Positions 56,413-64,000 of a stretch of DNA of 64,000 nt are shown piece after piece. Made by a program: the position numbers and the translations under genes. The stretch is taken from NCBI RefSeq assembly GCF_002161595.1, contig NZ_NFID01000002.1, positions 186,001-250,000 on the forward strand, written 5' to 3'. Every line of letters starts with the position of its first letter. Position 1 is the stretch's first letter. The notes under the pieces were generated by a model. That model saw nothing but the letters and a program-made list of their open reading frames with translations. It was not told the DNA's origin and did no database searches. The DNA is from Gemmiger sp. An50. GTDB lineage: Bacteria; Bacillota; Clostridia; Oscillospirales; Ruminococcaceae.

Positions 56413-57276
56413 TCAGTTCCAGCGTCGCTTTTCCAGCGCCTGCCCGGTGAGGAACAGGAACAGCACGATCACGCCCAGATAATACACCAGCGCCGTAACG
56501 CTGAACAGCCCGTTCACGAATTCCAGGAAGGGCTCGAACAGAGCCAGCGCACCCAGCACGCTGGTGAAGGCACTGGTAAGCGCGGCGCTCTTGGTGTTGA
56601 ACAGGATGGTCAGCAGCACAAAGCCCACCAGGAACACACCGGCGCCCAGGGTCAACGTGCGGCTGCGCAGGCCCACAATCACGCTCGCCGCCAGCAGGAT
56701 CACCACAAAAGCGGTCATGGCAAGGCCGCTGCCGGTGGTGAACAGGGTCTGGATGCTGGCCAGCAGATAGGCCACCAGCAGCACACCAAAGCCGGACAGT
56801 GCCGCAATGATCTGGTTCTCGGTGAGGGTGGAAAGATACATGCACACGGCAATGCAGGCCGCGCCCATGAAGAAATAACCCAGAATACCTGCATAGCTGG
56901 CCACCAGGTCCACGCCGCCCAGCAGCAGCATGATCAGCGGGTAGAGGGAAAAGATGGCCACCGGCACCGCAAACATGGCCAGCAGCGCCAGATATTTGCC
57001 CATCACGATACCGCTCACGCTCACCGGGCTGGTGAGCAGCAGCTGGTCGGTCTTGCTGCGTTTTTCCTCCGCAAAGCTGCGCATGCACAGCAGCGGGATA
57101 AAAATCAGCAGCACGATCACAAAGCTGTAAAGAGAGATGGTAAAGTTGGTGTAGCCGCCCTGCAGGTTGGCCGCGGTAAAATACAAACCGCCGAACAAAA
57201 GCATCACACCGGTGAGCAGCCAGCCCATCATGCCGCTGTAATAGCTCTTAAATTCCCGTTTAAAAATCGCGATCAT
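56413..57276 (-). CDS. GldF/NosY-type ABC permease
   Basis: 287 aa with six membrane helices. Begins MIAIFKREFKSYYSGMMGWL, the usual ABC-2 permease start, and contains MRSFAEEKRSKTDQLLLTSPVS between helices two and three. ATG overlaps the ATPase stop by 4 nt. Membrane partner of the ATPase upstream. Confidence 0.87.
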   Translation of the reverse strand: MIAIFKREFKSYYSGMMGWLLTGVMLLFGGLYFTAANLQGGYTNFTISLYSFVIVLLIFIPLLCMRSFAEEKRSKTDQLLLTSPVSVSGIVMGKYLALLAMFAVPVAIFSLYPLIMLLLGGVDLVASYAGILGYFFMGAACIAVCMYLSTLTENQIIAALSGFGVLLVAYLLASIQTLFTTGSGLAMTAFVVILLAASVIVGLRSRTLTLGAGVFLVGFVLLTILFNTKSAALTSAFTSVLGALALFEPFLEFVNGLFSVTALVYYLGVIVLFLFLTGQALEKRRWN

Positions 57277-58385
57277 TTCTCGTCCGCCTCCTCTTCTTCC
57301 GCCTGGGCGGACGCATCCTCCTGCCAGGGTTCTTCCTCGTCAGGCTGCGCGGTGCCCTCCACCGCGTTCTGCACAAAGTCCAGGTCCTCCGGACGCAGGG
57401 ACTCTTCCTCCTGACTTTCCAGGACCTCCATGGCCTCTTCGTCGCCTGCCTGTGCGGTGAGCTGCAGGAACACGTCCTCCAGGCTCATGGAGGCGGTGGT
57501 CAGCCCCAGAACCGGGCATCCGGCCGCTGCCAGCGCGGCGCTGACCGCCGCCCGCAGGTCCTCCCCCTGAGGCACCTGCACGGTCGCACTGGTCTCGCCA
57601 TTCTGATGGCCGGTGATCTGGACCTCGCTCACGCCGGGCACGGTGAGCAGTGCATTCATCACCGCATCCGACTCTCCCAGCGCGGTAATATTCAGCGACG
57701 AACCGGCGGTGAGCCGCTGGGCCAGCTCCTCGGGGGTGCCCTGCGCCACCAGCTTGCCCTTGGCGATGATCAGCACCTTGTCACACAGGGTGCTCACCTC
57801 GCTGAGAATATGGCTGGAGAGGATCACGGTGTGGTCCCGGCCCAGCTCCTTGATGAGGCTGCGGATCTCGATCACCTGAGCCGGGTCCAGGCCCACGGTG
57901 GGCTCATCCAGGATGATGACCTTGGGACTGCCCAGCAGCGCGGCGGCCAGGCCCACGCGCTGGCGGTAGCCCTTGGACAGGTTCTTGATCAGCCGGTGCT
58001 CCATCTCCGCAAGGCCGGTGCGGTCCATGGCCTGCTCCACCTGGGCGGCGCGCTCGGCCCGTTTGACCCTTTTCAGCTCGGCCACAAACATCAGATATTC
58101 CCGGGGCGTCATGTCCACATACAGGGGCGGCTGCTCCGGCAGATAGCCCACGCAGGCCTTTGCCGCGCTGGCTTCTTCCAGGATGTCGTGCCCGTCGATG
58201 GACACGGTGCCGCTGGTGGCGGAAAGATAACCGGTCAGAATGTTCATCGTGGTGGATTTGCCCGCGCCGTTGGGGCCCAGCAATCCATATACGATGCCCT
58301 CCTCCACTTCAAACGAAATGTCATCCACCGCAAGATGGCTGCCATAACGCTTGGTGAGATGCTCCACTTGAATCAAAAAAGCCAC
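57273..58385 (-). CDS. GldA-type ABC ATPase
   Basis: 370 aa. Walker A GPNGAGKSTT, signature LSKGYRQRVGLA, Walker B VIILDEPTVGLD and His VILSSHILSE. A C-terminal extension (about 225-370) ends in a very acidic segment (EEEPWQEDASAQAEEEEADEK). First gene of the GldAFG-DUF4340 operon. Confidence 0.88.
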   Translation of the reverse strand: MAFLIQVEHLTKRYGSHLAVDDISFEVEEGIVYGLLGPNGAGKSTTMNILTGYLSATSGTVSIDGHDILEEASAAKACVGYLPEQPPLYVDMTPREYLMFVAELKRVKRAERAAQVEQAMDRTGLAEMEHRLIKNLSKGYRQRVGLAAALLGSPKVIILDEPTVGLDPAQVIEIRSLIKELGRDHTVILSSHILSEVSTLCDKVLIIAKGKLVAQGTPEELAQRLTAGSSLNITALGESDAVMNALLTVPGVSEVQITGHQNGETSATVQVPQGEDLRAAVSAALAAAGCPVLGLTTASMSLEDVFLQLTAQAGDEEAMEVLESQEEESLRPEDLDFVQNAVEGTAQPDEEEPWQEDASAQAEEEEADEK

Positions 58386-58428
58386 ACTCCTTTTGTTCCG
58401 CCGCCCGGTCGGGCAACGGCTGCAACAT

Positions 58429-58463
58429 AAAAAAGGCGGCCTCAGTCCACTCCGCCCGAGGCC
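58429..58463 (-). terminator. Leader hairpin upstream of the GldA-type gene
   Basis: GGCCTC...GAGGCC on the - strand followed by GCCTTTTTT, 44 bp before the ATPase start. It could be an attenuator. The rest of 58386-58580 has no gene. Confidence 0.45.
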
Positions 58464-58580
58464 ATTTCCGGGCGCACTGCGCCCGCCTTTCCCTGGTTTG
58501 AGTGTATCTTTCAGCTGTGAAAATTCTGCAAAAGCTCTTTGAAAATCGTGAAAAAATTACCGGCATTTTCCAGCAAAAAA

Positions 58581-58614
58581 GCAGCCCTCCGGGAAAGTCT
58601 TCCCGAAGGGCTGC
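58581..58614 (-). terminator. Terminator of plsY
   Basis: GCAGCCCT-C-CGGGAA pairs with TTCCCG-A-AGGGCTGC; followed on the - strand by TTTTTT. Confidence 0.85.
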
Positions 58615-58626
58615 CGAACGTTTTGG

Positions 58627-59289
58627 TTATTCGTCCTTTTTCTTTTCGCCGAAGCGGTATTCCGTGCCGTTCAGCAGGCGCTGAATGTTGGCCCGGTGCA
58701 TCCATACCACCAACACCGCCATCAAAACGGTGCACACGCCGGTAAACAGCAGACTGCGCTGGGTGTACCAGGACCAGAGCAGCGTGAGGATGGGATACAG
58801 CACCGCCACGGTGACCGATGCCAGGCTCACGATGCGGGTGGTGAGGGCAATGGAGAAAAACACCACCAGCAGTGCCAGCAGGACCACCGGCTCGCTGGCC
58901 AGAATGGCGCCCGCGGCCACCGCGATGCCCTTGCCGCCCTTGAAGCCGAACCAGACCGGCCACAGATGGCCGCACACCGCGCCGATGGCAGCCAGATACC
59001 CGGCATACACGCCGTTCACATCCGCACCGGTGAACGCGGCCACGCCCCAATGGCACAGCCATACCGCCACCGCACCCTTGGCCATATCACCGGCCAGGGT
59101 CAGGGCCGCGGCCTTTTTGCCGTAAGTGCGCAGGATGTTGGTGGTGCCCGCGTTGCCGCTGCCCTTGGTGCGCACATCCTCGTGGTAGAGGCCCTTGCTC
59201 ACCACCACGCCAAAATTGATACTGCCCAGCAGATAACCGATCACAACGGAGACGGCCATCATCAAAACAAACGCTTGTTCAAACGCCAT
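58627..59289 (-). CDS. plsY: Glycerol-3-phosphate acyltransferase PlsY
   Basis: 220 aa integral membrane protein. The three PlsY motifs are visible: YLLGSINFG with SKG, the GSGNAGTTNILRTYG glycine motif and KGGKGIAVAAG in the last third. It transfers acyl from acyl phosphate to glycerol-3-phosphate, the first step of phospholipid synthesis. It follows der, as in many Firmicutes. Confidence 0.93.
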   Translation of the reverse strand: MAFEQAFVLMMAVSVVIGYLLGSINFGVVVSKGLYHEDVRTKGSGNAGTTNILRTYGKKAAALTLAGDMAKGAVAVWLCHWGVAAFTGADVNGVYAGYLAAIGAVCGHLWPVWFGFKGGKGIAVAAGAILASEPVVLLALLVVFFSIALTTRIVSLASVTVAVLYPILTLLWSWYTQRSLLFTGVCTVLMAVLVVWMHRANIQRLLNGTEYRFGEKKKDE

Positions 59290-59331
59290 GGATTCACACG
59301 CTCCTTTGTTGTTTCCCGCTTTGCGGTAGGT

Positions 59332-60660
59332 TTATTTGGTGCTGCCGTCGCCCCGTTCCCGCACGACCATGCGCACGGGGGTGCCTTCCAAGCCGAAGGT
59401 CTCACGGATCTGGTTTTCAATGTAGCGCTGATAGGAGAAATGGAACAGGTCCTTCCGGTTCACAAAGCACACGAACGTGGGCGGCCGGGTGGAGATCTGG
59501 GTCATATAGTAGATCTTCAGGCGGCGGCCCTTGTCGCTGGGGGGCTGCACACGGGCAGTGGCACGGGCCAGCAGCTCGTTCAGCATGCCGGTGGTCACCC
59601 GCAGGGCGTTCTGGCTGTCCACATACTTGATCAGCTCAAACAGACGGTCCACACGCTGGCCGGTCTTGGCGCTGATGAAGATGATGGGCGCGTAGCTCAT
59701 GAAGCTGAAGTCGTTCATCAGCTTTTTGCGCTGGGCGTCCATGGTCTTGTCGTCCTTTTCCACCGCATCCCACTTGTTCACAGCGATGATGCAGGCCTTG
59801 CCCTGTTCATGGGCGTAGCCCGCCACCTTGGAATCCTGCTCGGTGAAGCCCACGGTGGCGTCGATCATGATGACGCACACCCGGCTGCGCTCCACGGCGG
59901 CCAGGCTGCGCAGCACGCTGTAGCGCTCCACGCCTTCCTCCACCTTGCCCCGCTTGCGCAGGCCCGCAGTGTCGGTAAAGATGAAGCTGCCGTATTTGTT
60001 GTCCACCTGGGAGTCGATGGCATCGCGGGTGGTGCCTGCCTGGTTGGCAACGATCATCCGGTTCTCGCCCAGGATGTAGTTGATCAGGCTGGACTTGCCC
60101 ACGTTGGGACGGCCGATCACCGCAACGGTGATGCGCTCGTCCTCCTCGCCGTTCTCATCGTCAAAGTTCAGGTACTGGCACACCGCATCCAGCAGATCGC
60201 CGGTGCCGTGGCCGTGTACGCTGGAGATGGGGTACAGCTCGCCCAGACCCAGGCTGTAGAAGTCGTACAGCTCCATGGGGGGCTCGCCGATCCGGTCCAC
60301 CTTGTTGACCGCCAGCACAACGGGCTTGCCGCTGCGCATCAGCTGATTGGCGATGTCCTGGTCCTGGGCGGTCACACCGGCCCGCAGGTCCACCACCATG
60401 ATGATGCACTCCGCTGCGTCGATGGCCAGCTGGGCCTGGTGGCGGATGTGGGTCTGGATGTCGTCCTCGCCCATCTCGATACCGCCGGTATCCACCAGCA
60501 GGAAGGTGTGGTTCTGCCATTCGCAGTCGCCAAAGATACGGTCGCGGGTCACGCCGGGAGTATCCTCCACGATGGCCAGCCGCTGGCCGATCAGTTTATT
60601 GAAGAGGGTGGATTTGCCCACGTTGGGGCGGCCCACCACTGCAACGATTGGTTTTGCCAT
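59332..60660 (-). CDS. der: Ribosome assembly GTPase Der (EngA)
   Basis: 442 aa with two tandem GTPase domains: GRPNVGKSTLFNKL and NKVD in the first, GRPNVGKSSLINYI and NKWD in the second, each with a DTGG/DTAG switch. The C-terminal KH-like domain has KIYYMTQISTRPPTFVCFVN. Required for 50S subunit maturation. Encoded between the DUF512 gene and plsY, a conserved clostridial order. Confidence 0.95.
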   Translation of the reverse strand: MAKPIVAVVGRPNVGKSTLFNKLIGQRLAIVEDTPGVTRDRIFGDCEWQNHTFLLVDTGGIEMGEDDIQTHIRHQAQLAIDAAECIIMVVDLRAGVTAQDQDIANQLMRSGKPVVLAVNKVDRIGEPPMELYDFYSLGLGELYPISSVHGHGTGDLLDAVCQYLNFDDENGEEDERITVAVIGRPNVGKSSLINYILGENRMIVANQAGTTRDAIDSQVDNKYGSFIFTDTAGLRKRGKVEEGVERYSVLRSLAAVERSRVCVIMIDATVGFTEQDSKVAGYAHEQGKACIIAVNKWDAVEKDDKTMDAQRKKLMNDFSFMSYAPIIFISAKTGQRVDRLFELIKYVDSQNALRVTTGMLNELLARATARVQPPSDKGRRLKIYYMTQISTRPPTFVCFVNRKDLFHFSYQRYIENQIRETFGLEGTPVRMVVRERGDGSTK

Positions 60661-60721
60661 AAGAGCCTCCTTTTCTCAGTTCTCTTCGCCCATTCGGGCA
60701 CGGGGGTTCCATATCGGACGG

Positions 60722-62035
60722 TCAGGCCAGCTTGGGCGCCAGCAGCGTCCGCACCAGGTCGCCGCCGCCGCTGGGCAGGATATGCACCTTCACCCCCAGG
60801 GCGTTTTCCAGATCGGCGATGGATTTTGAATCCAGGAACAGGTCCTTTTCATCCCGCAGCATCACTTCCGGTACGCCCAGATGTTTGCTTCTCAGCTTGC
60901 CCTTGCACTGGTCGATGATATCGGTGGCGGTGACCAGACCGGCCACGCTCACGTTGCCGCCGAAGAAATTGTTTTTGATGGGATGCACATGCACCTTCAC
61001 GCTGCGGTGACGGTGGGTCAGCTCGGCCATCATCTCCTGGATCAGCGGCGCCGCCAGGGTGCCGGTGACCACGTCGATGTTCCGTGGAATCGGCAAACGC
61101 CGGTGGGCGAAGGTCAGCTCCGCCAGGAATTCATCCCGGAACATCCGCCACATGCCCACGCCGTTTTCCAGCTGGGGGAAATCCTCATAGAACTCGCCGC
61201 CGGGAATGGGCCGCCCGGCGCACAGATACCACTCGTCGCCGGGGTAGACCATGCGGCAGCCGTTCTGCGCCTTGCAGCGGTCGCCGTATTCCTCCAGGAT
61301 GTCCAGCACGGCGGCGCTGGTGGCCGCATCATAAGGCTCCAGCTTATACAGGCCCTTGCGGTAGTCGGTCAGACCGCTGGGCACCGCCGCGATGCTCTGC
61401 ACCGCCGGATACATACTGGTGAGCTTGTCCAGCGTGCGGCGCAGCTCGTCGCCATCGTTCACGCCCCGGCACAGCACCAGCTGGCAGTTCATCTGGATGC
61501 CCGCCTCGGCGAATTCATCCAGATATTTGAGCACCTCGCCCGCCCGCTTGTTGGCCATCATCCGCACCCGAAGCTCCGGGTTGGTGGTGTGCACCGAGAT
61601 GTTGATGGGCGAAATGTGCATCTTCTTGATGCGCTCCACCTCGTGCTCGTTCAGATTGGTCAGGGTCACATAGTTGCCGAACAAGAACGACAGACGCTCG
61701 TCGTCGTCCTTGAAATACAGGGTTTCCCGCAGGCCCTTGGGCAGCTGGTCGATGAAGCAGAACATGCAGTGGTTTGCACAGGAATGCTTCTGGTCGATCA
61801 GATAGGTCTCGAACTCGCAGCCCAGCGGCTCGTATTCGCCCTTTTCCACCTTCAGATAATCCAGCTGGCCATCCTTCATCACGGCCAGCTCGAAGCGTTC
61901 GCCGGCGGTGTAGAACTGGTAATCCAGCATATCGTTGATTTCGTTGCCGTCAGCCGAATAGAGCATCGACCCGGCGCTCAGGCCCAGCGCTTCGGCTGCC
62001 GAGCCCTTCTGCACGCTTTTCACGCGTACTGCCAT
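60722..62035 (-). CDS. DUF512/PDZ radical-SAM-like protein
   Basis: 437 aa, ATG 62035. An N-terminal PDZ-like region (VKSVQKGSAAEALGLSAGSML), then a radical-SAM-type cysteine motif, CANHCMFCFIDQLP, a TIM-barrel body (MHISPINISVHTTNPELRVRMM), and the C-terminal DUF512 part (DVVTGTLAAPLIQEM, FGGNVSVAGLVTATDI). Conserved upstream of der in Clostridia. The exact reaction is unknown. Confidence 0.9.
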   Translation of the reverse strand: MAVRVKSVQKGSAAEALGLSAGSMLYSADGNEINDMLDYQFYTAGERFELAVMKDGQLDYLKVEKGEYEPLGCEFETYLIDQKHSCANHCMFCFIDQLPKGLRETLYFKDDDERLSFLFGNYVTLTNLNEHEVERIKKMHISPINISVHTTNPELRVRMMANKRAGEVLKYLDEFAEAGIQMNCQLVLCRGVNDGDELRRTLDKLTSMYPAVQSIAAVPSGLTDYRKGLYKLEPYDAATSAAVLDILEEYGDRCKAQNGCRMVYPGDEWYLCAGRPIPGGEFYEDFPQLENGVGMWRMFRDEFLAELTFAHRRLPIPRNIDVVTGTLAAPLIQEMMAELTHRHRSVKVHVHPIKNNFFGGNVSVAGLVTATDIIDQCKGKLRSKHLGVPEVMLRDEKDLFLDSKSIADLENALGVKVHILPSGGGDLVRTLLAPKLA

Positions 62036-62086
62036 GCCAGTTTTGCACCTTCCTTTTTTAACAGGTTTTGCACCGCACAAGAAAAA

Positions 62087-62108
62087 GGGGAAGGCGTAAG
62101 CCCTCCCC
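62087..62108 (-). terminator. Terminator after rpmF
   Basis: GGGGAAGGC pairs with GCCCTCCCC; the - strand continues TTTTTC. Confidence 0.75.
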
Positions 62109-62128
62109 TAGCTCTTACGGAAAGCGGA

Positions 62129-62311
62129 TTACGCTTCCTTCTTGATGATTTCCTTGCCCTTGTAGTAGCCGCAATTGCCGCATACCTGGTGGGGGAGCTT
62201 GTACTCGCCACACTGGCTGCACTTTACCAGTGCAGGGGCTTCCAGCTTCCACACAGAGGAGCGACGCTTGTCACGCCGTGCCTTGGAAACCTTTCTCTTG
62301 GGTACTGCCAT
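62129..62311 (-). CDS. rpmF: 50S ribosomal protein L32
   Basis: 60 aa. MAVPKRKVSKARRDKRRSSV is the standard L32 start, and CSQCGEYKLPHQVCGNCGYYKGK is the zinc-binding form with four cysteines. Follows the DUF177 gene with a 27-nt gap, the usual pair. Confidence 0.97.
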   Translation of the reverse strand: MAVPKRKVSKARRDKRRSSVWKLEAPALVKCSQCGEYKLPHQVCGNCGYYKGKEIIKKEA

Positions 62312-62338
62312 TTTAGCACCTCCTCAATGTGAATGAAG

Positions 62339-62839
62339 TTAATTCAGCAGTTGTTTTAATATAGCAAGCCGTTCGTCTACGGGGGTAGTGGAGCCCCCCT
62401 CACAGCAGGTGCAACCTGCCGCTTTGGGTTGACCGCAAACATGGCATAGCCCTTGGCAATCCGCACTGCACAGCAGTACGGTGGGAATTTCCATCACAAG
62501 TTCTTCGCAAGCCAGTTCCTTCACGGAAAGCTTGCCCGCCTCGTCGATGGGCAATTCCTGATATTCATCGCTCAGTTCACTCTCGCGCACCAGCCATTCC
62601 CGTTCCAGCGAACAGGGATATTCCACCGGTGTGAGGCAGCGGGCGCATTCCGCCTGTGCCAGCGCATTCAAGCTGAGCCGCAGCACAACGCCCTCGCCAT
62701 TCAGCGCAGCGTCAAAGGTGCCCGTGACCGGCTGCGTGATCTGGTAACCCGGGAAGTCATAATCGCTCAGGTCCAGCTGCAGCTCCGCGTGATAAGGCAC
62801 ACGGCCGGTCTGAAAAAACTTTTTCAGGTCGAATTGCAT
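62339..62839 (-). CDS. DUF177 (YceD-like) protein
   Basis: 166 aa. The conserved block CARCLTPVEYPCSLE, ELPIDEAGKLSVKELACEELVMEIPTVLLCSADCQGLCHVCG, with paired cysteines, is the DUF177 family. Always next to rpmF; implicated in 23S rRNA accumulation in plants and E. coli. Start ATG 62839. Confidence 0.92.
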   Translation of the reverse strand: MQFDLKKFFQTGRVPYHAELQLDLSDYDFPGYQITQPVTGTFDAALNGEGVVLRLSLNALAQAECARCLTPVEYPCSLEREWLVRESELSDEYQELPIDEAGKLSVKELACEELVMEIPTVLLCSADCQGLCHVCGQPKAAGCTCCEGGSTTPVDERLAILKQLLN

Positions 62840-62905
62840 AGTACACCTCTAAAAGACTGCCTACCTAGTATACCGAATCCCAGAGGGTTTGTCAATACCA
62901 AATTT

Positions 62906-62938
62906 CGGGCGGGAACCAATTTTTTTGGCTCCCGCCCG
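62906..62938 (-). terminator. Terminator after the P-loop protein gene
   Basis: CGGGCGGGAACCAA pairs with TTGGCTCCCGCCCG (one mismatch) around a T-rich loop. Confidence 0.65.
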
Positions 62939-62950
62939 TTTATGGAACGA

Positions 62951-63355
62951 TTACAGGTATTTCTTCACATCCTCGGGCAGAGTCTCGAGGGCGGCGGAAA
63001 TGGTAATGGTAACGTTCACGTTCTCGCCAGCGATGGCCTGCACGTCATCCAGGAACTTGCCCAGACCGCTCAGATCGTGGTCGCCGACCTTCAGGATGCC
63101 GTCCACAAACAGCTCGGTGATGTCGTAGTTGCCGGCCAGAACGCCTGCAACGAAACCGTACATCATGTTGTAGCCGGTGATGTGATACTCATCCAAGTCG
63201 ATCAGGCGAGCGGCATGATCGATATCATAAGTCAGCTTCATGGACTTTTCCAGAACGACAACATTGCCACTGGTGGTTTTGGTAACTGCGTTGATGGCCT
63301 CGATCATCGCTTTGGTTTTGCCGGTGCCTTTCGTGCCAACGATCAGTTTAATCAT
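62951..63355 (-). CDS. Small P-loop NTPase-like protein
   Basis: 134 aa, start ATG 63355. Walker A GTKGTGKTKA near the start, then VVVLEKSMKLTYDIDHAARLIDLDEYHI and a C-terminal helical part. Compact single-domain P-loop proteins like this recur near pgi or rpmF in Ruminococcaceae. Function unknown. Confidence 0.75.
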   Translation of the reverse strand: MIKLIVGTKGTGKTKAMIEAINAVTKTTSGNVVVLEKSMKLTYDIDHAARLIDLDEYHITGYNMMYGFVAGVLAGNYDITELFVDGILKVGDHDLSGLGKFLDDVQAIAGENVNVTITISAALETLPEDVKKYL

Positions 63356-63443
63356 AAGAGGGTACCTCCTTCTATTTTGCGAAATGCGGCATGCCGCAAT
63401 TTCCCTTTCCATTGTTCCCCGTTTCCCGTCGGGGTACGGGTGC

Positions 63444-64000
63444 TCAGCCCAGCTTTGCTTCCAGCTCGGCCTTGCGGTCCTCGTAGCCGGGCTTGCCCAG
63501 CAGCGCGAACATGTTCTTCTTGTAGCTCTCTACACCGGGCTGGTCGAAGGGGTTCACGCTCAGCAGGTAGCCGCTGATGGCGCAGGCCCGCTCGAAGAAG
63601 TAGATCAGGTAGCCCAGATCGTACTCGTTCAGGCTGGGAGTCTCCAGCACGATGTTGGGAACATCGCCGTCGGTGTGGGCCAGAATGGTGCCCTGCATGG
63701 CCTTTTCATTGACCACGCTCATGTTCTGGTTGGCCAGGAAGTTCAGGCCGTCCAGATTCTCCTCGTCGGCCTCAATGAACAGGTCCTGAGAGGGCTTGTG
63801 GATGTTGACCACGGTCTCGAACATCACACGGGCACCCTCCTGCACGAACTGACCCATGGAGTGCAGATCGGTGGAGAAAACAACGCTGGTGGGCATGAGG
63901 CCCTTGTTGTCCTTGCCTTCGCTCTCGCCGAACAGCTGCTTGTACCACTCGTTCATCATGGTGAAGTTGGGCTCGTAGGCGGCCAGCAGCTCCACAGCCT
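63444..64000 (-). CDS. pgi: Glucose-6-phosphate isomerase, C-terminal part (cut by window edge)
   Basis: About 185 residues are visible. [39 protein letters not shown] is the C-terminal Pgi signature, and [14 protein letters not shown] belongs to the active-site region. Interconverts glucose- and fructose-6-phosphate. The N-terminal part lies beyond the right edge. Confidence 0.95.
   Translation of the reverse strand, partial: AVELLAAYEPNFTMMNEWYKQLFGESEGKDNKGLMPTSVVFSTDLHSMGQFVQEGARVMFETVVNIHKPSQDLFIEADEENLDGLNFLANQNMSVVNEKAMQGTILAHTDGDVPNIVLETPSLNEYDLGYLIYFFERACAISGYLLSVNPFDQPGVESYKKNMFALLGKPGYEDRKAELEAKLG

Noticed and set aside
1-64000. CRISPR arrays, rRNA genes and insertion-sequence transposases
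   Set aside because: No regularly spaced direct repeats, rRNA sequence or transposase motifs (DDE or HUH type outside the relaxases) were seen.

Overview
The window looks like a GC-rich gut Clostridia genome (Oscillospiraceae/Ruminococcaceae, of the Faecalibacterium-Gemmiger-Subdoligranulum kind). This is inferred from the core block at the right (DUF512 protein, der, plsY, DUF177 protein, rpmF, pgi) and from the style of the conjugative elements. No species call is possible from the sequence alone.

Layout. (1) 1-4577 and 27873-28690 hold an iron/metal-type transport cargo: the end of an EcfT, a double-ATPase EcfA, a DtxR-type regulator, a winged-helix protein and a pair of exporter-type ABC half-transporters. 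(2) About 4574-27873 is a complete integrative conjugative element of about 23.3 kb (ICE-1). It is inserted inside the first ABC half-transporter gene. It carries a large serine recombinase at its left end, relaxase, MobC, VirB4, VirD4, TrbL/VirB6-like, PrgI, Maff2 and a NlpC/P60 peptidase, plus two methyltransferases, ArdA and a ParB-family protein. Both attachment junctions can be read, so attB and attP can be reconstructed. (3) 28691-40940 is a remnant of a second ICE, beginning with a SpoVG-family fragment fused to the second, broken ABC gene. It is one long leftward series of accessory genes: a Dam-type methylase, four ArdA-like proteins (three with tandem modules), DUF3849 and DUF4314 proteins, and a probable ADP-ribosyltransferase. 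(4) About 41.0-46.9 kb is a small mobilizable element (serine recombinase, XRE regulator, sigma-like protein, MobV relaxase) next to tRNA-Leu(CAA). (5) From 46.97 kb on is ordinary chromosome: a TetM-like GTPase fused to a Rae1/YacP-like NYN nuclease domain, a molybdate/tungstate-type ABC transporter with a DUF364 protein and a divergent Crp/Fnr regulator, a GldA/F/G-type ABC operon, plsY, der, the DUF512 protein, rpmF, a P-loop protein and pgi (cut by the window edge).

The most unusual signal is a family of 15 near-identical palindromes (core GGGACA-nnn-TGTCCC) spread through ICE-1. Every copy lies at a gene boundary, near a gene end, or in a disordered linker. A sixteenth copy is in the separate mobilizable element. 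ICE-1 encodes a ParB-family protein with no ParA, so the array resembles the KorB/operator layout of IncP plasmids. The same half-sites, in the opposite order, lie between the -35 and -10 boxes of two ICE-1 promoters (recombinase and a small membrane protein). Several ICE genes also appear to start at ATC or CTG codons placed 6-8 nt after a strong Shine-Dalgarno sequence.
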